From the NCBI GenBank assembly GCA_013398955.1, contig VWPU01002932.1:62001-126000 (forward strand): a stretch of DNA of 64,000 nucleotides, written 5' to 3'. This DNA comes from Callaeas wilsoni. Taxonomy: Eukaryota > Chordata > Aves > Passeriformes > Callaeidae. The translations under genes were made by a program, and so were the position numbers. Below, in pieces: positions 10,698-22,450 of the stretch. Position 1 is the stretch's first letter, and each line of letters begins with the position of its first letter. Under the pieces are notes generated by a model that saw nothing but the letters and a program-made list of their open reading frames with translations, was not told the origin of the DNA and made no database searches.

Positions 10698-11024
10698 ATC
10701 ACCTCATGGTCCCACAGCCACCTCCGCTGCTCGGATGGGGACACGGGTACAGCGGGATGACGTGTCCCGTGTAAACGTGTGCCAGGGACAAAAATGGCAC
10801 ATTCCATGTCCTGGGGACTGCAGACATCCCTTCCCATTCCCAAACCTCCATAGCAAGCCAGAGGTGCCTCTGCAAAAGGGGCAGGGCCGCTCCCAAGCAC
10901 GGCAGTGACAGAACTGCACACCCAAGCCCCAAATCCTTCCTTTCCACTGCTCTCTTCCTCACCACGTGAGTGGAGGGAGGCCGGGACAGCATCGCCTCCA
11001 TTTTTTCAGGTCACGAGTCCCCTC
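10698..11024. other. Noncoding background, no gene seen
   Basis: Moderately GC-rich unique sequence. Three overlapping minus-strand frames have no domain content. Confidence 0.5.
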
Positions 11025-11150
11025 GAAATACCATCACTCGGAGCAATGAAGCTGTCACATTTTGTATTTTTAGTTTTTCAAACCTTATATTTCATTTCAC
11101 CGCCAGCTGCTGAAAAGGATGAGCAAAAGGCCAGAGCAGGGAGCAAAAAA
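11025..11150. promoter_or_regulatory. Candidate noncoding regulatory block
   Basis: AT-rich text includes CTGTCACATTTTGTATTTTT and TTATATTTCATTTCACC, followed by the E-box-like CAGCTG in GCCAGCTGCTG near 11103. Support is weak and compositional only. Confidence 0.22.
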
Positions 11151-12207
11151 TCAATACGCTGCAGGAAGACAGAAGATCTGTTTCTATTCTTCATCTCTGA
11201 TGCCGGGTGCCCAGGGAACATCGTTGCAAACAAGGCTGGGGGCTACTGCCCTCCTGCTCAAGCCAAGTCCTCTGGTTCCCCACCCCAGTCTTCACAGAGA
11301 GGGACACGCTCACTGCCAGGGAAGGGCTTGGCTCTTTGGGAAATGCTTTCCCTGCATGGATGAAGCTGAATGAATCCTATATGGGTGGTAGGCAATAAAA
11401 GCCCTAAGGAAAGGAGGGCTGTATTCATTTCTCTCCAAATCCCTGTCCTCACCTGCTTCACAGACCTTCTACATCCCTCCTCAGATTCCTCCTCTAACTC
11501 GTCCCACACAACCTACACATTCCTGTTTTCCATGCTCTCCATGGGGTTTCCCTTCCCTGCTGATCAGAGATCTCACCCTGAATTTCTGCTCATTGTCAAC
11601 GGCCTCAATTTTCACCTACTCCCTTTATCTTCTCTTGCTCCCTCCACACTGAGGGTGAGGTCCCCAGAAGTCTCTCTGAAGCCACCTTGCCATCAGGTTC
11701 CCTCAAAGCTACTCCGGCTTCTCCGCAGAGGCTGAGGAGTCACTTGTGCTCAGCCACTTCATGCTCTGCCGACCTGCTGCTTGTGCAGCGTGGGAACGTA
11801 TTGGACACATCCAGACAAATCAGGCTCCCCTCGACAGGCTCGACAAGGAGCCAGGAGCTACAGGAGCTCTCCAAGTGGAACAGAAATGAAGGGACTGGCA
11901 TCCCGGGCAGTAGAAACCTCTCTCAGAAGATAAACCAGCCTCGCTCACAAGCCAACCCAACCCAAAGGGGTCGGAAAGACCTTTCAGGTGGCAGGAAGAT
12001 GCAGGTAGGGGTTTTCTTGGTCTGCTGAGGAGATGGAGGATGAATGAGATGCAGCATCAAAGGCTCCCTCCTGTTCCAGGCATCATCCTTTCAACAGCTA
12101 CATGATGCATCCAAAACACCTTGAAAACGAGCTGATACAGCAGTTGAATAGGTGAAGTCCTGAAGAGCAGCAGGATGTGATGGCTAGTATTAGCCCAGCT
12201 GGTAACG
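11151..12207. other. Noncoding background, no gene seen
   Basis: About 1 kb with overlapping short frames and no repeat family identified. GGCTCCCCTCGACAGGCTCG around 11822 is isolated. Confidence 0.5.
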
Positions 12208-12260
12208 CCATCCATCCATCCATCCATCCATCCATCCATCCATCCATCCATCCATCCATT
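12208..12260. repeat. (ATCC)n microsatellite
   Basis: About 13 uninterrupted ATCC units, the longest simple repeat in the window. In minus-strand translation it gives a WMDG repeat, which is a reading artefact and not a protein. High length variability is expected. Confidence 0.97.
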
Positions 12261-15200
12261 CCTTCCACAGGGGCCCCCTTCCAGCAGGAGCCTCCCCATA
12301 AATCAGGGGGTGAGGAATAAACTGGAGCATTGGAACTGCAGAAGCAGCAGCACTGCAGTCATAAATCAGGATCTAATTCAATCTTGTGAGATGCCTCGTT
12401 TGATTAATTTATGTCAGCATTTTCTCTTCCACCGGCGGCTGCTGTCCCTGCCTGCATCGCCTTTGCCTCCGCACTCCTCCGCAGCCCCAGGCCGGACAAT
12501 CCAGCAGGCTCCAGGCAGGAGGGATGGCCAGGAGGGGACACGGCCAGGCCCCATCCAAAGAGATCTCCATGGGACTTGACCAAGCCTGACCTCCTGTCCT
12601 CTGCCAAAACCCGTGGATATGGTGGTTACACCCATCTGTCACCCCAGGGCAGGGCCATCGATGTTCTTGGGTTGTGGACCTGTTTGATGAAAGACACTTT
12701 CTAACACCTTCCCAAAATGACAGAGACTCCCTCTGATCCTGATCTTTTCCTGTGTATTGCTCTCATCGACAGAATCCAGCATCACTATACAAAGAATCTC
12801 TGCCTTTTAAAATTAAAGGTGATGGGTTGTTTTTCACAGGAAAACCAAATGCCTGTTGCCACCTTAAAATCAAGATGGACCTTATTGAAAATCCAGATGC
12901 TTCATCTGAGCCACACTTTCCTGGGGGAAAGAAATTACTGAACTAAATGAACATGGAGCAAGGAAATAAAATAATATCCAGCTAGCTGTCCCTGCTGAAT
13001 CTCCAGTAATGAGAGTCTGATCAAGTGCTGCATAAATTAACTGGTGTCTCAAGACAAGAGGGTGTAAGAGCAACATCCACACTGACCCCAGCAGCTTCAG
13101 CTTCAGCCTTGCCTGGAAAGTGTCCTCCCTGAAAGCATATTACACCCTCCAAACTTCTCTGTGAACCACTCATTTATTTAGGAAGGAGGTAGGAGACAGC
13201 GAGAGTGACACTTGGGCCATCTGTTTGAGCTCTCCCTCCTCCCTCCCTGCACAAAAATTAGCAAGAGCCTGCAAGAAGCAATGGCACATGTTTAATTCAG
13301 TCCTGCAGAGGGCTGGAGCCGTATTTTGGGCTTGGCCTCCTCCGTAACAAGGGTTTAAATAAATCACTGGGTCAGAGGTGCAGAGACACCAGACCCTGGT
13401 GCACAGGGACTGCAAGCAATGGCCATTGCTCTTGCCCTCCACGAGCAATCCCTCTGCCAGATCCCAGGGCCAGGGGTTGACACAGGCAGTTCTATAGCTT
13501 AACCTGGTGCAGCCTGGTTACCATCAAAGTGGGCTCGGATAAAGCTGCCTGTGAGATGCACAGCTTTGTTCAGAGCAGCCAAATCCTGGTGGTGATCAGT
13601 GCCAGGCCCTGGGTTGGAGGACTTGGGCTCTTTGCTCCTCAGGGGCTGGCAGGAGTTTGCTGAAGCACTGGAAGATCAAGCTGCTCTGGCACTGCAGAAG
13701 CAGAAAACAGACTGCTAAAAATCTGCCGAACCCGAGGAGCTCCGGGCAGCCCCATCCAAGCCAGAAGGTTGCAAACCGCAGGGGCTGCAGGCTGACACTC
13801 TGCCCGAGCAGCTCCTTGCTGGAACCTCACAGCTCGTGTGATGGAGAAGGTGGGAAGATGGCTTGGTGGCCCAGGGACAGCTCTGCCTGCTGGGTCTCTG
13901 TGTCACGGACAAAACCCTGTGGTTTCACTCACATGCTCCATCCCTCAACACAGTGCTGGAGAGGCCCAGCTCAGGGCACCGTGCCAGGCTGCTGTCAGCC
14001 CAAAGGCCAAAACTGCCCAGGGACCCTCACTGAAGAGGGACCAGTGTGATGGAAATGTTCCTGCATCTCTGCTCTCTTCCCAGAGAGCTTTCACCATGCA
14101 ATGCCCAGCGAAATTCTGGCTCTGTACTGGACTAGCAGCCTGGGGCAAAGCTGTCTGAGCACCATCCGATTGTCCTTCCTCATCCTTCACCCCACTCCAG
14201 AAGATGGGGGTTATAAGGAAGAAGATAATCCTATGGGAAAATGCTGCCCTTCTCTTTTTACCCCCAGCTCAAGGTAAAGAACAGCCTTGCTCTTGATGCT
14301 CTGGTGGCACAAACTCCTGTTTCGACTTCCTCCCTCTTCACCTCTGCTCTCACCAGCTTTAACCCTCTCATCCTGGCACATCATCCTGGGAGTCGGTTCC
14401 CACTGGCCTCCCACGGGGACCCAGCTCTGCTGCCCTTCCCCAGACTCCCCGCTGGCTCCTCTTCAGAGGAGACTCCACTCTCCCACTATGTATCTGAGCA
14501 GCAGCAACTTACAACGTTTGGAGCTGTTTCAGAACATCTTCACTGACAATTTCCTCAAAGGCCACTCTTCAAACGGTGACAAACCCGCCTTGATCTCCTC
14601 CGTGGAACAGCAGGAGACGGACTGAGCCTGTCCTCTTAATTGGTGTTACTCTCCCATTATTTCCAGGCTGGTAGAAATCCTGCAGACTCCTTTTCTGGCT
14701 GGTGGGCAGAATGGGATTTCCTCGGGACTTAGCAGGGAGCAGCACTCCGAGGCACTGATAGCTCAGAATGCACCTCCCCGGGGAAGAGACATGAAGCCAA
14801 GGGCTTACAGGCACTGTCATTTCACGCCTGCCTTGGAGCGCAGCAGCGATGACTCTGAACGGATTGGGAATGCCATCCACTATTCAAGCCACAGACAGGC
14901 CTACTGTATCCAAACTGGGTCAGGGCATGCTTTCAGACTAAGGTAATTCCTCACAAACTCAACTGGTTTTCATATGTATTATTCACATGTCAGTCTTGGC
15001 TAAAAACTCTCCAAGTTTCCAAGGCGGATAACTCCGTGCATTCTGGAATCACAGCTGTGATGTCCCCGTCATTTCCAGGCTTGCACACGACAAAATCAGC
15101 ACCCGGCATCTGCCATCGACAGCTGTGAACGTGCCTCAGCACAAGTGACCACCGAGCTCCTGCACTGCTTTTTCCGTAGCCGAGGGAATAAGGCAGCATC

Positions 15201-15370
15201 CATAAGCTGGACGCACCAAGGCATGAGTCTGCTGGCCTCCCAGTCCAGCCCACTGCAAAGGAATTCCTCCAAATTTTGAGCAAAATTGCAGGCAAGGAAA
15301 ATCCCTCCTGTTACCAAACCGTTTAGACAAAGTTATGTCCTCACAGGCAGCAAGGACAACATGGAAGTGG
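12261..15370. other. Noncoding background, no gene seen
   Basis: About 3 kb of unique sequence. CGTTTGATTAATTTATGTC near 12393 and AT-richer text at 12700-13060 are mild exceptions. Frames of up to about 130 codons (for example 13657-14049) overlap others on both strands and show no domain. No LTR or SINE could be identified. Confidence 0.5.
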
Positions 15371-15474
15371 ACTCACAAAGGTTGCATTATTTACACTGAA
15401 GGCTCAGCCAGGTTTGAGACAGATCTGTTCACTTTAAATCAATGTAATATTTATGATAGAGCACAAAAGATTAT

Positions 15475-15539
15475 GGGCCAGAACCTCAGCCATTGTAAAT
15501 CAGCACAGCATTTGACCCAGCTGAGAACCCAGTTCTGGC
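15475..15539. mobile_element. Palindromic MITE-like DNA-transposon relic
   Basis: The left end GGGCCAGAACCTCAGC (15475-15490) is mirrored by GCTGAG (15520-15525) and TTCTGGC (15533-15539) at the right end, with a 7-bp insertion in the right arm. The interior TGTAAATCAGCACAGC matches my memory of a palindromic family common in turtle, crocodilian and bird genomes (ends of the type GGGCCAGATCCTCAGC). The terminal inversion is seen directly. The family assignment is from memory and should be treated as tentative. Confidence 0.5.
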
Positions 15540-15560
15540 TGTTGGCTTTTAAAACTCTAT

Positions 15561-16210
15561 TTTTCTTCAGCTGTATAACTTCTGCCAGCCAAGTGTGGGC
15601 AAAAAAACCCCCAAAAATATGGGGAGAGACAGACACCTGTTCCCATGGTCAGGGCTGCAAGGATAGTGACCAAAAGCGAGGAAGAGATTTGAGAGGTCCT
15701 AGCCTGGAAGGGTCTGGGAGCACGGGAAGCAGCTAAAAAGGAGAATTTAAAGAGTAGTTGATACATCAGGTCAGGAACTCTTCCTTTTGTGAACTCTGCT
15801 ATCCCCACAGAGTTCAGGGATGGGGACTGGGAATGCAGCTCCACCGGACTCCCCATTTCTGGAGGAGCCCAAGCGCTCCATGTAAAGCAGCCCTGATTTC
15901 ATGGCCACATGCCAAGGATGCAGAGGCACTGCCTATAGGCAATGGGAAACCACATCACCTGATTAATTAATTAATTAATTTTTTTGGATTTGCCGAGATT
16001 TAGCAGGATTTGCAGCCCTCTGCCCATCCCCCTGCCCCATCTGCCCTGAGCTGCCTCTCCCCAGATTTCGGAGGCTGCCTGCAAGGCAGAGTGGAGTTTC
16101 TGTATCTCAGTCTCAACAATCCCCAGACTTGCTGATGTCGTTCCAGTGTCTCCTGTTGCTTCTGTGCCCTTGAGGAATTTTGATGAGGTCCACCCAATCA
16201 TCCTCACGTA
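15561..16210. other. Noncoding background with a TTAA repeat
   Basis: Unique sequence with no gene. It contains the (TTAA)n run at 15963-15986. Confidence 0.5.
15963..15986. repeat. (TTAA)n / T-run simple repeat
   Basis: Four TTAA-type units end in a T7 run. Confidence 0.85.
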
Positions 16211-16455
16211 ACCCTAAGTGCTGCTAATCAGACGAGCAATTAGAGCAGGATGCTTCACTTCCACAGCCCTGTTACTGTGCATTCCCCAGCAGCTCCCTCC
16301 GAAAAGACACGGTGATGGATAACGACTCCGTATTACTTATTAAACACCTAATACGGCTTTAACGGTTCTGTTTACTGAAGAGTGTTAATCTTAATGAAAA
16401 CAATATTTGAGGCAGACTGGCAAGGATAATTCTCTACCCTTTTATCCAGAGATCT
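16211..16455. promoter_or_regulatory. Candidate noncoding block with 8-bp inverted repeat
   Basis: GCTAATCAGACGAGCAATTAG (near 16222) is followed by CCGTATTA (16328-16335) and its exact inverse TAATACGG (16349-16356), 13 nt apart. Next come TTAACGG and TCTTAATGAAAACAATAT. An inverted pair of this size is near chance expectation. The homeodomain-like density is the main support. Confidence 0.28.
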
Positions 16456-16459
16456 CAGA

Positions 16460-16570
16460 ATACAGAAACAGTAATTGATCCTCACGGCATCTCTGCGGGT
16501 ATTACACCTTTTTAAAAGGGTAAACAGAGGCACGGAGAGGTTAAATGGCTTGTACAAAGTGCATTTGCTT
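16460..16570 (-). mobile_element. MIR-like SINE fragment
   Basis: The plus strand reads like the reverse complement of MIR: AATTGATCCTCACGGCATCT, CTGCGGGTATTACACC, then GTAAACAGAGGCACGGAGAG and GTTAAATGGCTTGTACAAAG. The order and spacing of the recognisable segments match MIR (TAATCCTCACAACAACCCT, ATTATCCCC, GAGGCACAGAGAGGTTAA). It is heavily diverged, as expected for a pre-amniote SINE. Confidence 0.65.
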
Positions 16571-17204
16571 CTTGGAGAGTGTTGGGAGTGCAGTCCCCGA
16601 GCCCTCAGGAAAGCCAGGGAAGCATGTCTCTAACAAGAGAGGTCTGTGGCTTTTTATCCCCCTCGCCTCTGACAAGGCTGGTCTGAGCTCTGCAGTGACG
16701 GAGGAGCTGAAATGGGGCTTCACAGGAATCAGAGATGGAGGAGACCCACGAGGAAGCGCCTCTTGTATTAGGAGAGATCAAAACACGGCAGGGCTCTGAA
16801 CCCTTCTGCTTTGGCACACAAGTCAATCACTGACTGACTGACATGGGCAAGAGATCATCCCAGGTCCTGGGCACCTGTCTGCCAAGTACCTGGTGCTGGG
16901 AACCATCAGGTACACCTGACTGGACCAGTATCCCAGTGCCCAGGGCTGCCAGAGCACCCCCACTCCCACTGCCCGTGCCAAGGACACCGACACAGACAGG
17001 GCTGGTGGGAAGGGAGGAAGGAGAGCTGGAACTCCCTTAGCCCAGAAAATTCATTTTGCTCTCCTTCACAGTCTTTTCTGCCCTGTCAAGCTAGGAGAGG
17101 GTGTAAGATAGGAGGAGGCACGACAGAGTATAGAAAACACTGCCCTGTGGCACATTCTCCAAGTAATTTCCAGCTCTAAGAGTTCACAGGCTGCCTCCGG
17201 AGTG
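16571..17204. other. Noncoding background, no gene seen
   Basis: A short GACT repeat (16828-16842) is present. Otherwise unique, with no gene. Confidence 0.5.
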
Positions 17205-17655
17205 AAAGAGATGTCAAGGTTCATAATATTTTCCTATTTTTCAAGATAAATACTCCTTTACCATCTCAAAGCCTTCACTATCTACTACTTAAGTCCATCT
17301 CATAAAATTCATAAATCTTTTCCAAAATATCCCCCCGCCAGAAAAGCCCAGGTTAGTCTCAATTCTAAGCAACGCTCAAACCCTTAATGACAAGCTCCTG
17401 ATAACAAAGGCACTCAGGCATCAATCTATCAATCCACAGGCTGGCCGAAAGCACCTTAAGAGGAGGAAAGGGGACACACAGAGCCAGAGCTGAATCACCA
17501 ATTTCATTAGGACAATCACCGTCCAAACGCCTTCACATTTGCGTAGGATTATTTGATTTCCCCCAGCACTGAAAGGTCTTTTATTACACACCAACAGCAC
17601 CATAACAACAGGCCTGGAATGGGAAAGAGAGCCATCTAAATTAATATTGCTCCTG
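17205..17655. promoter_or_regulatory. Candidate conserved noncoding block (AT-rich, SOX/homeodomain)
   Basis: 450 bp of AT-rich text is bounded by GC-rich sequence. It includes TTCATAATATTTTCC, CTTAATGACAAG, a SOX-like TAACAAAGG near 17402, ATCAATCTATCAATCC, TTTCATTAGGACAATCACC and AAATTAATATTGC. It is longer than most blocks here and could hold more than one element. Inference only. Confidence 0.35.
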
Positions 17656-20060
17656 AGCTCCTCTGCCTGTGCCAGTGGGGACTCTCAGCGAGCCGGGCTG
17701 CATTTGAAGGGCAGGTCTGAACACTTGCACCCTGTCACCAAAATGACCCCTATATACCTACATGCTCTCATACATACACTTATGCACCCAGTTCTTCAGC
17801 AGGGGTTTGATTTCACCCAGGTATTCTCCTGACACCTTAGCAGGTGCTCATTATTTAAAGTCCTTTATCCGCTTTAGTGGAACTCCTGTCCTCGAGGCCA
17901 TAAGCACGCCCATACAAAACAACAGAAAAACACCCAAAGCCAGCATTCAAAATGGGTGAACAGACAGAAGGTCTGGCAAATCTGGACATTTCCAACATCA
18001 GTATCTTGGGAGATGGAGGCTGAAACAAATTGTTCTTAGCCCAGAGTAATTTCACAAGATTTTATCCATACAGCAAAGTCACTTTCCACCACCGAAAACG
18101 ATTTTCTGCCATGCCTGCAGATATCACCAGAGCACTCTCAGCTCCTGCAAGTCCTGCAACTCAAGAGGGGAATTGTGGACATGCAAGTCACGTCCACCCG
18201 GATTTAGCTCCCACAGCCTGGGAAACGCATCCTCTTACAGCCCCAGAGCTGACAACCTGTTAGCACCACGTATTAGCCTGATCCCGGGTGGGATCTAACC
18301 CGCTGCAGCTCAGGGCTCTGTCGGCTGGGAGAGACAGGGAAAGGCAGAGACAGCAGCTCAGGGATGGATGCTCAGCGGGAACAAGGCAGAGCAGCAGCAG
18401 AATATTTACATGTGCACAGCAGCGTTAATGACCTTGCGGTTTGCACTCATCCCGGGTCCTGACTATAGACCCCCACCCCTGCTGGATCAGCCAGCCCCAC
18501 TGAGAAATGAACTCCCATCCCTTCTCTAATGCAGCAGGAAGTCTAAATAAGTGCTTTCCACACATTCTGGTCTTGTTTACACGCAGTTCCTGTACGAGCT
18601 GTACTGGCTCAGCAAGAAAGAGCACAGCCCAATGCGAGGGATGGAGTTATTCTGCCATAAAGGCGCTGTGTCAGGCATAGCTTGTTTGCACATGCACAGA
18701 GGAACACGCCAGGCAGCCCTGGCTGCAGGCAGCTGCAAGGGCTGTGGTTTCTTAGGGAGTCTTGGAATGAGCCTTCCCCAGTGGGAAAAGAGCAGGTACC
18801 TCTGTCCGAGGCTTGCAGCCCCAGGGGATACCCGAAAGACGGTGCAATCCCAGGGAGGACCCTCACTTTTCCTCACCCCTCCCCGCAATGCAAAACTCTC
18901 CATCCTTCCTAAAGCCTCCAAGCCTCTTCCAAAGCTCCCAGTCCTTTCCTGATGCGATGCCGGTACATGCATCCCTCTCCCCGCCCAGCACATCCCTCCC
19001 CTCCGTCACTCCGCCTGCAGCAGCATCCCTCCCCTGTATGTATTTTGCTGGGGAACTTGTAGGGCTTGTCTGGCTAATGAAAAGCTGCTTTGGATCCCCC
19101 TCTGGGCTTTTCAGGAAGGATTAGCAAGGTTTCTCCAAAGCAGACACAGCAAGACAGTGTGTTTCTCTAAATACATCAGGGACTTCTCCGGCGCTTGGCT
19201 TTGGCAGGGGCTAAGTGCAGTTGTCTCACAAGTTGTCTCCTTGCCGGGGTGTACAAACAGGAAGGTGCTGTCAGGCATCGATACGGGGCTGCTCGGGCTC
19301 TGCCTCTCTGGGGTGCTGCGCAAAACAGCGAGTGAGAGCTGTTACCTGCTGACAGCTCTGCCCAGGCTCGCGCTGAACAACGTGGCTGCAGAGAAGCTTC
19401 CCTGACGAACAAGCTGACACCGGCACCAACTGTGCAGCTCTGGCAGGGAGGGCAGCAGAGCCCAAATAATCCTCTGCACTCCACGGAGACACCATCTCAC
19501 CCTCCTGTGTGTCCCCAGAGCAGGACTCAGGAAGGGCCACCCACTGCTACTGCTTAGGGAACACAAACTCCAACTTAGCTCGGCATCTCCCTGATCTCCG
19601 AGACAGCATCCATGGCCTTTCTCTCAGTCCTTGCCACAAAATGAAGCTAATTTCTTGTGGTCAAGCTGGGCTCAAGGCTGACCTCCAGCTCCACAAGTTC
19701 CTCAAGATAGCAGGTCTTTAGGGGACCTGTGCAGTGCTAAAACTGGTGCCATTCCCAGTGATCCCCTTGGCCCCCCACAGCCTCAGAGCTGCCTTGTATT
19801 TCTCATCTGGAGTAAGTGGGGCAAGCAATTAGCTGTCTCAACAACCCTTACGGGAAGCTGCTGTTGGCAGGGGTAATTGAATGTTATCCCAGTAAAACAA
19901 GGGGAACAAGATGTGATAGCCATATCATCTCAAAATAGGCTACACACAGGCCATTCATCCCTCTCTCTGGGGGCCTGGCTTTGTTTGAGCAAGATTATGA
20001 ACTCCCCTTCAGAAGAGCTTCATCATTTCCACATATTTCCCATTGGCCATGGGCAGGCAG
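17656..20060. other. Noncoding background, no gene seen
   Basis: Overlapping frames at 18550-19570 on both strands (up to about 138 codons) lack domains. GAATATTTACATGTGCACAG near 18400 is an isolated AT-rich patch. A stretch near 19800-19890 is faintly MIR-like but was not called. Confidence 0.5.
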
Positions 20061-20210
20061 GATCAATAAAGATATAATCCGAGAGACAGCTGCAAACACA
20101 AAAGTTCCTAATGAATTCCCGACCAGCCAGGCAGCCCAAACACGCGTCCCGTCAGCTGGGAATTTGTGCAAAGCCGTCACTCCGACACGCTTAAAATTTC
20201 CCCATGGAAG
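20061..20210. promoter_or_regulatory. Candidate conserved noncoding block
   Basis: GATCAATAAAGATATAATCC is followed by CCTAATGAATTCC and CpG-containing ACACGCGTCCCGTCAGCTGG, ending ACGCTTAAAATTTCCCC. Retained CpGs within AT-rich text argue mildly for selection. Confidence 0.28.
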
Positions 20211-21225
20211 GCAGGACCAGAGGCAAGATGGTGTCAGGTGGCTCCCAGTCCAGCTCGGAGTCCGGCACCATCCCCAGAGTAATTACTCCTCCAGACATCA
20301 ACACCTCCAGCCAGAGGAGAGACTTGAGGCACAGGAAGGTATATTTGAAGAAAACACTGTGGAAATGGCCTGGCAGTGTGGCCTCGGGGACACAAAGTTG
20401 ATGTGTGGACAATAAGGATGAGTCAGTAGCCGGGATCATTCCCTCCAGCCCAGCTAATTCACAGGCTCTATCTCTGCTGCCACCTTTCCCCGTCTTCCTT
20501 TCCCTAACTCCTCCCTCTAAATGCAGTTTAGCATCTCTAAAAGTGCATATTATCCCACCATCTAAAGAGTTTTACTACAAATGTAGCAAGGAAAAAAAAA
20601 ATACACATGGATTTATGTGTTCTTAAATTGTACTGGACAATTTGACATCTCTTTGGGAGGTAAAAGTTGCACTGAAGGGGATAACTGGGGCTTTATTTCC
20701 TCTGTTGGGCCACAACATCCCACAGCTGCTAATAAGTTACAAGCCAGCCATCCAAAATTCACTGGGGTTTTTTGTGGCAAAACACATTTTACTGGTGGTT
20801 TTCCACTTTTTTTGTAAAACCTCCCTTTTGGAAAATACACAGCAAAACTTTCTAAGCCGTTTGGGGAACACGGGTATTAAATTCCCATTCAAACGAAGCA
20901 CGGACCCAAAATCCCAGGTGGGTTTGTAAATTCCAGTTAAACTGTCCTGACTTTGCAGTAAGTCCATCGCTCCCCCGGAGGACCCCGTGGATCTACTGCC
21001 ACTATTTAGGTGAAAAACTCCTGTGAGCGATAGAGATCTGTCGTTTTCAAAAGCTGAAGGAACAAGATGCTTATCCCAGCTTCCCAGAAGTCATTTTGTG
21101 TGCATGCAGAACTGCAGATATTTCCATCTCCGCTCGCTCACATCCCTCACCCACACCCACAACAGCTGAAAAGGGGGAACTCTTCCCTTTTGGGGCCACA
21201 TCTGGTCAACAAAACATCCTTAATG
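20211..21225. other. Noncoding background, no gene seen
   Basis: Mixed sequence with an A10 run at 20591-20600 and T-runs near 20767 and 20808. No gene is recognised. Confidence 0.5.
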
Positions 21226-21380
21226 GACTCCCAAACAGCGGGTTTAGTCAAGAAATTGATGCACTTGGTAGCAGATTGATATATAATATATCTGCATAAA
21301 TACAGAGAGACTCAGTGCAATTACAGGGGTCTGCCAGGAGCAAGAATAAGTATAGGGGAATTTGAGCAAAGCCCTGCAGC
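21226..21380. promoter_or_regulatory. Candidate noncoding block with TA-rich inverted repeat
   Basis: GCAGAT and ATCTGC bracket a TATATAATATAT core (about 21271-21295), making a 25-nt imperfect palindrome. CATAAATACAGAG and GTGCAATTACAGGGG follow. TA-rich palindromes are common by chance. Confidence 0.25.
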
Positions 21381-21480
21381 TGAAGGTCCAAAGATCTTTC
21401 ATTTTACTTATTGTGAGCACAAGAAAGCCTCTCCAGGCAGTGTTAGTTCAAGGCAGGGCAGATAAAAACGCGAAAGGTCT

Positions 21481-21530
21481 CTCATTTTGCCTTGTAGCAC
21501 AGAGGTTAAGCAGCATGCACATGGCCTCCA
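21481..21530 (-). mobile_element. Possible MIR-like fragment
   Basis: CATTTTGCCTTGTAGCACAG followed by AGGTTAAGCAGCATGC resembles MIR text (CATTTTACAGATGAGGCACAGAGAGGTTAAGCAACTTGC) read in reverse complement. It is short and could be chance. Confidence 0.3.
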
Positions 21531-21699
21531 GCCCCTGGGCAAAGCCACGTGTCTTGGGCTGTGGGCAAAGACAGAGTTTGCAGCTCTTTGTACTCACTCA
21601 CTGCTTCCCAAGCCCTTCCTGACCCACCAGCCAAGCCTGGAGTCGAGTCTTAGACAGCAAATACTGCACTCAGTAAAGGTAATTTGAATGCCCCGGTGA

Positions 21700-21840
21700 C
21701 TGGGATCATGCAGCAGCCTTTGCTCCACTCCTGCTTCCCCAAAGTTTACAAATGATGTTACTGATGGCAGTGGATCACGGGAATCAATAAGTGCTCTGCT
21801 GCAGTTTGTACTGAGCTAATAAAAACACTCAGCACCAGGC
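21700..21840. promoter_or_regulatory. Candidate noncoding block
   Basis: TTTACAAATGATGTTACTG, GGGAATCAATAAGTGC and GAGCTAATAAAAACACTC lie within 100 bp. Support is weak. Confidence 0.22.
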
Positions 21841-22344
21841 AATGGCCCCGCTTGCAAACACTTGGCTCTGATTGACTCCGGCAGCTCCTCGGTTAAACAG
21901 GCGCGGACCAGGAGAGCAGGAGGTCACGTCAGCACAGGAGCCAGGTCCTGGGTCTGCTGTGCCAGCTTCAAACCAGCGGGCCAGGGAGGAGATCAGTGCT
22001 AAAGTAGCAGGAATCATCTGCTCTTTCCTACTACCGTCCTTCCCAGACTCCCTGTGAACTTCATTAACACTTATTTGCTGAGGTGGGTGATGGATTTCCC
22101 AGCTCTGGCCCGTGGGCATCACTCTTTCCTGCAGTACGGAGCTGGAGCCTTTCAGAGATCTGCCACAGGCCCTTTTTAGATACATGATGAGAAGGATTCA
22201 AGTGGCAGCCCAGGATGCTTTGAAATCAAAGACCTCCTCTTCTATTCTAGGTGTTGCTGTGATTTTTTTGAATGGTCACAGTGTGCCTGCAGCGAGAGCT
22301 CACGTACCTAGCAGTACTCAATTTAGCTGTATGAATAGCATTAA
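21841..22344. other. Noncoding background, no gene seen
   Basis: Unique sequence. No gene or repeat is recognised apart from the MIR-like piece that follows. Confidence 0.5.
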
Positions 22345-22450
22345 TTACTGAGCGATTAAATGACTTGCTCAAAGTCAAAATGAATCAGTGGCAGCGCCAG
22401 AGAAACAGCCCAGCAGTCCTGGCTCTGGGTCCTTCACACCTGACATCAGA
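22345..22450 (-). mobile_element. MIR-like SINE fragment
   Basis: The plus strand shows GATTAAATGACTTGCTCAAA followed by GTCAAAATGAATCAGTGGCA and GCGCCAG. This matches the MIR core in reverse complement (GGTTAAGTGACTTGCCCAAGGTCA, then GTGGCAGAGCCAG). The remainder to about 22450 is more diverged. Confidence 0.6.

Noticed and set aside
12057..12299. Minus-strand frame with WMDG repeats
   Set aside because: This is simply the translation of the (ATCC)n microsatellite.
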